Source: Phoronis australis (taxonomy: Eukaryota; Phoronida; Phoronidae). Taken from it: a DNA stretch of 62,000 nucleotides. This document shows, piece after piece, positions 57,228 through 62,000 of this stretch. The DNA lies in assembly GCA_002633005.1 (NCBI GenBank), contig NMRA01000183.1, positions 606,982 to 668,981 of the forward strand. Reading direction: 5' to 3'. A program made the position numbers and the translations under genes. Within the stretch, counting starts at the first letter, position 1. Each line of letters opens with the position of its first letter. The notes beneath the pieces were generated by a model, which was not told the DNA's origin, did not search any database, and saw only the letters and a program-made list of their open reading frames with translations.

Positions 57228-58086
57228 CTAAGAATTCAGGTATAAGAGTTCACTCCCAATTTGTATCAAAGCTAAAATAGACTTAGCAATGATGCTCAAA
57301 CGACATAAGAAAGGGCAGCCACTGTTTTCACAAGCCCATAAACACGCAGTAGTTTTAGGGAGCTTATCTGAGTCCCTGTTTAGGAGCGTTTCATGCAACC
57401 GGGCACTGGCATTTCCGAGATCGAGAGAACGGTCACTAGGGGACGGTGAGACTTTACTGGAATTGCTTACTGTTGTGCCCTCTTTAGTTGGAGTACATTT
57501 CTGCAATTGGAATTCGAACATTTCACTCAATGGTGGTGGTGGTGGTGCCATCAATGGCGGTGACGGGACGGTGATTTGTTTCTTCTACCTAGCTGTTTGG
57601 CTACTATATAGTAGTGCATGACTAGTCCGCTCACTAATCCCGGCGTTGACTGTAGATGGAGACACTTGAAATAGTTTAACAGTCCTTACAATGACCAAAT
57701 CAGATAGAATTGTTACTGACATTTCCCACAGTTTACTCACCTAGTTTGCCCCGTTTCAAAACTGCGAGCCGATCCCAAAGAAGCACCACGGGAGTTATTT
57801 GGTTCTTGCTTCTAAAAGGGATCACATACATCTGTATAACCTGCGCGTTTTTGTGAGCTCTTTCGGAAATCCCCGGGACAGAATGTAGAGAGTGAGAAGC
57901 ACACACACTGCAATTAGCATAAGAAAACAAGCACGCACATACACCTGTATAGTAAACAACTAAAGTGGCAATGCCACACGTGACGACGTATGACATTAAC
58001 GATTCGTTTCCGCACGGTGGGCAGTCACCTAGCAATGATTTGCCCCTAGTCTTAAATTGATAACAGGATTCTAGTGAGTCAACCAC
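57228..58086 (-). other. Weak candidate coding region (two minus-strand open segments)
   Basis: Two open segments lie on the minus strand: 57733-58086, ending near a good donor CTAG|GTGAGT (intron from about 57745), and 57228-57554, starting with a proline run. The first reads VIQMYVIPFRSKNQITPVV and contains one possible membrane-like stretch. The second is Ser/Thr-rich. The reading frames do not join cleanly at any acceptor I can find, and an equally long plus-strand frame overlaps the second. No family is recognised. Confidence 0.18.
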
Positions 58087-61000
58087 TTGCCTCTCTTAAC
58101 TAGACATTGGCATGTTTTTGAACCTTCGGGAAAACCGTGAAGCGTTTTTAACTAGCAATTTTAAACATGGAAGCCCTATCAGCGTTTCAGTTATGCAGAG
58201 TCTGAGGAATGGATTTTTCTGCTGGTCATGCATGTACTAAAAATATATTCTTTTTGTGAACTTGTTTGTAACACGCTATATACCTACAGACATTTGCATT
58301 ACATTTTAAATAGAACACACAAGAAACGCTAGGCTACAGATAGGACCTTATTAAATATCTATCGGGCTTGCTCTCATCAACATAATTAAGATTCCTAATC
58401 GGATTAATACAGTGTAGTTAATGCTTTAGGCTCAATCCTATATTGCTTTGATTAGGATGTGCTGCACGCTATTTTCTACAAACCACGAGACAACTGTAAG
58501 GATCAAAGACATCCATATCTGAATTTCTAGATCGGCTTGCTCATACCTGTAAAATGGTATGAATTCAAATTTTCGTCCCCTTAACGTTAACCGTTTTCAA
58601 AAAGGTACGCGTCAAACTGCATTATGAGGAGAGACACCAGAAATCTGGAAAATCAGAATAACAGACAAAAACGATTCGCTTGCAGTACATGGGCCGTATC
58701 CTTGGCATTCACCGCGTGCCTTAATTCTTTGAACGTAAACTAAGTCAACACAGTGAACACTCAGATTAAGCCATGGCGCCATCTATTGCTGAAAAGAAAC
58801 ACCATCGGATTCTGTGCCGATCCAGTCCAGGATGGTTGCACAAATTTTGGTAGGAAAAGAAAACCTATATTGATGGCATCTGCACTACAAAAATGGTTCC
58901 CAGTCGATGAGGCGACATATATAAACTTACCTTAAGAACCAGCAACAATCGCTTTGTAAAGCGATATCTTTACAAACGTGAATTCAGTAGCGAGGCATGT
59001 TCTTCGAACTTCTGACGATATGCAACTAAAGGCAGATCACATGAGTTCGTTGTTCCATTTGGTTGCTATTCCAGTGCATTTGTATCCGTTGCCCGCGCAT
59101 GAATATTGGAAGCAGACTGTCATAAATTCACCATGAGGCATACGGGAACACGCGAATCTACATTATTCATATCTCAATCGTCTTGAGAAAAATAATGTTC
59201 ACGTCGCATAATTGTATTTGCCGACTAATGCGACTGCTATTCTTGGTGTCCGTAGAGAGACTTCTTTCACTGACATCAGCCAGGGCGTTATCCGTTGACA
59301 CCTGCCTAACTTAGTCTCGACTACCCTGACAATAAGCGTGTGCGACTCCAGGAATGAGTCTGTGAATAAGAACTACGTCCTTAGTTGCGTTCGAAGTCTA
59401 TTGACTAAGAAGACGTTATATTCAATTACCTCGACTGAAATCAATTTATAGCTTTCAGAAGTAATCCTCCGCGATTCGGTAATAATTTATTTATCCGCTT
59501 TAGTCCGACAACCATGTCACGCAATGGGCAATCCCGCAGACAGCGAAGAGAATGAACTCGGATCACGAAAAGATTTTAAATGAAGACAATCCATTGATTA
59601 TTTGCAGAATGATTAAGGCCCGTGTGGTCAGTGTAATTTGCCTAAGCGGCTCTCGACTGCTAAGTCTTTTACAGGGGAAACCACTGAGTTCTTCTCCGTC
59701 TTATATTGACTCATCTATAGAAAACAAAGCGTAGGAGCATGAGTTTCATGGACTCCGATGGCTTGTTTACCACGTCATCGTAATCTAGAAAAAAAAAACG
59801 ACTCAAGTGATGTATGTCTTTTACAGGAGTCCGAAAACAACTTTTTTTCTAAAGTAAGTTGCTTTCAAAAACCATCTCCGACATCACTGTTACGTGCGAT
59901 TATTTAACCCAATGTTATTTATGCATTCTAAACAAAGAGCATTAAATTTAGTTTGGCTCAAAATTTCCAGAACTGTTGGTTTTACGTCGGCAATGATTCC
60001 GTAAATGTGAGGTACAGGTTTGTGTATGTGTACAAGGGTGCTGGAATATTTCTTTTAGCATCCTTTTCAGTTCTGTAAGTGGAAGTCTTGGCTTAAACTC
60101 AGGACAGAGACTTGTAAATGTCGTAGTTACTACGGTCGTTGATACAGGTTATAATATTCAGACATAATCACAGCTTAGTCTCCGAACCAGGTTAGTAAGA
60201 GTGACTGTGTTAATTAAAACTGAAGTTAGATTCTTTTTAGCCAAGACCGGATTTTGATAAACAGGCCCCGAACTTTTAGCAATGAGTCAACGAGTAAGTA
60301 AGTTTTTCGAAGAGTTTGTCAATAACTAATCGTTTCATCGGGTATTGATGTGTATATATAATTAGACCAGCTATGTCGCGCAGAGCATGATTGCTAAAGG
60401 GGAAGTCGTACATGTAATTTGTTTAGAGTTCTTTCTTTGTGTTGCGATTTAGCCCACGTGTAGACACTGTCAACAATGTCATCACCACAGTCCACACTGT
60501 CTTGTAGCCAGCTGTTGAGAGATGTCACTTTAAGGTTTTGTCACTGACAGCGATTTTCCATGACAACCCCGTTATTTATTTCTCTTTTAGCGACAAATTT
60601 TGTGATTTTTAAAAAGCTTGAGTTATGTTTTTAAACGATATGTTTGTTTTCAATGTTTACTTTCTACTCTTGGCAAATTCTTTAACATCCTTTTGTGTGC
60701 AAGATATTCAAAAGTGTACAAGCGCTTCTTTAACTTATTTTTGGCAATTTTAAACATCGACTTATCTTCACAGCATGGGCATCAGATTCACTCTCATTTC
60801 ATCTGTGGCCGATTCCTCAGACTTCAAATTTGAACGGATAACTTTCGACGGAGTAAACGATTGTGTCGAGTCCTGCTTAAAAATTGTAAACAATATACAT
60901 GACACATAGTACAACATACATGTACACGAGATGGCCGGTAACTACATGCTTGGGCTAAAACAAAAAGGACCTTTGTCACCGACAAAAAACGACAATCACG

Positions 61001-62000
61001 GGAGTAGTTCTTTTGATTTTTAAGAAATTGATTATGATTTTTCACTGTACGAGACGTCACCTGTGTTGACAACGGGCAGTCAAAAGGTTATTTGATGAAA
61101 GGTAAGTAGACTTCCAGTTAACTGGACGACATGTAATATACCAACAGTCATCGGCCGGGTGGGCACAATGAGGTGGCTTGTGTTAGCTCCCGTCGCACCC
61201 CCGACTACGAGCATGTTTCATTTTCAAATTGACGCAACTGAAATCATTCTGGAGACAGTCCAATGCACATGACCGTCCTGTGTGCCTCTTGTTAGGTTCT
61301 GAGATACCGGTGACATAAATGAGCTGACACCAAATGGGGCCGACAGATGCTGAAAGAATATTAAATAAAGAGACTTAGTAAATTTTCTCTAGGGATTTCC
61401 GAGGATAATTACTGCCAAATGGTCACAAGATATGAAGTGCGGTGATATTGATCGTAAATCCCCGACCGACTTGTTTAAGCGGGTCGATAGACAACTCCAG
61501 CACTTCTTCAGTAGCAGCATACAAACAGATTCCCCGCCGTGATAAAAGAATATACGGTTAAAACAGCTCATACAACCATAGAATGCAATATGAACGTCAA
61601 ACAAATTTATTTGGTTGTGAATATGTGTCTCGGACAGTTTTATCAAAAGTTTTACGCCTGGTCGTAGTTATATGACTGTCACTTTAGGTACGTTATTGAG
61701 AAAGTGAAGTCAGAATTCTCCGCCATTTTGGATTTATCGCTGTGCCGCCGGCAAGTGAGATTCGTTGACTTGGGGACCGGTTGTTAGTGAGTAATAATGC
61801 CGTCTATTCGACTGGGCAAAGCATGTTTGACAAGGAGTAATTAATGGTTATCGCCTGAATGTCAGAAAATCGAGTAAAGTTGCAGTAAGGACAATCTGAC
61901 TATTGACAAACTATTGTAACTAAATTTCGACAGCAACAACTAGTAAGACAGACATCAATCAGAGGCGAGGACGCCGGGCGAAGACCGACGGCTATTTTAG
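58087..62000. other. Non-coding to window end, nothing recognised
   Basis: Open frames are all under 90 codons and lack domains. Two TACATGTA sites occur near 60408 and 60918. Confidence 0.5.

Overview
The window looks like nuclear DNA of a marine invertebrate animal. Genes are sparse and split by multi-kilobase introns. Most of the sequence is AT-rich non-coding DNA filled with short inverted-repeat elements and minisatellites, and the 8-mer TACATGTA is strikingly over-represented. Three protein-coding genes can be supported. A mitochondrial alternative oxidase argues against a vertebrate or insect. A Kv2/Shab potassium channel fits any bilaterian. The overall look suggests a lophotrochozoan or non-vertebrate deuterostome (hemichordate, cephalochordate, echinoderm), but I cannot name the species.

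Layout. 1-1.78 kb: CT microsatellite, an 18-bp minisatellite and featureless DNA. 1.78-2.88 kb (minus): alternative oxidase, complete in one exon. 2.9-20.2 kb: intergenic, with minisatellites of 39, 51 and 27 bp, a 1.26-kb element with ~165-bp terminal inverted repeats (7.54-8.81 kb), a small palindromic element (15.75 kb) and a long GAT tract just before the next gene. 20.2-41.6 kb (plus): a four-exon Kv2 channel gene of about 783 codons, with introns of about 9.7, 5.1 and 4.3 kb. All three splice junctions keep phase. The introns hold a dispersed ~0.7-kb repeat, two copies of a hAT-like small element (one inside another element), an unusual inverted pair of 20-bp repeat arrays, a tRNA-like/SINE remnant and a ~400-bp tandem array carrying CTCF-like motifs. 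41.6-48.2 kb: intergenic, with a 9-copy 64-bp satellite. 48.2-49.36 kb (minus): the large 3' exon of a CHK/ecdysteroid-kinase-like gene; its 5' exon(s) were not found. 49.4-62 kb: second copies of several repeats and a 23-bp minisatellite, then mostly featureless DNA with one weak exon candidate at 57.2-58.1 kb.

The three genes are functionally unrelated (mitochondrial respiration, membrane excitability, small-molecule phosphorylation), and nothing suggests an operon or a dedicated system. The more unusual content is in the repeats. Two single N bases (7951 and 25994) mark assembly joins; the second lies between two near-identical 292-293-bp copies and is probably an unmerged contig overlap.
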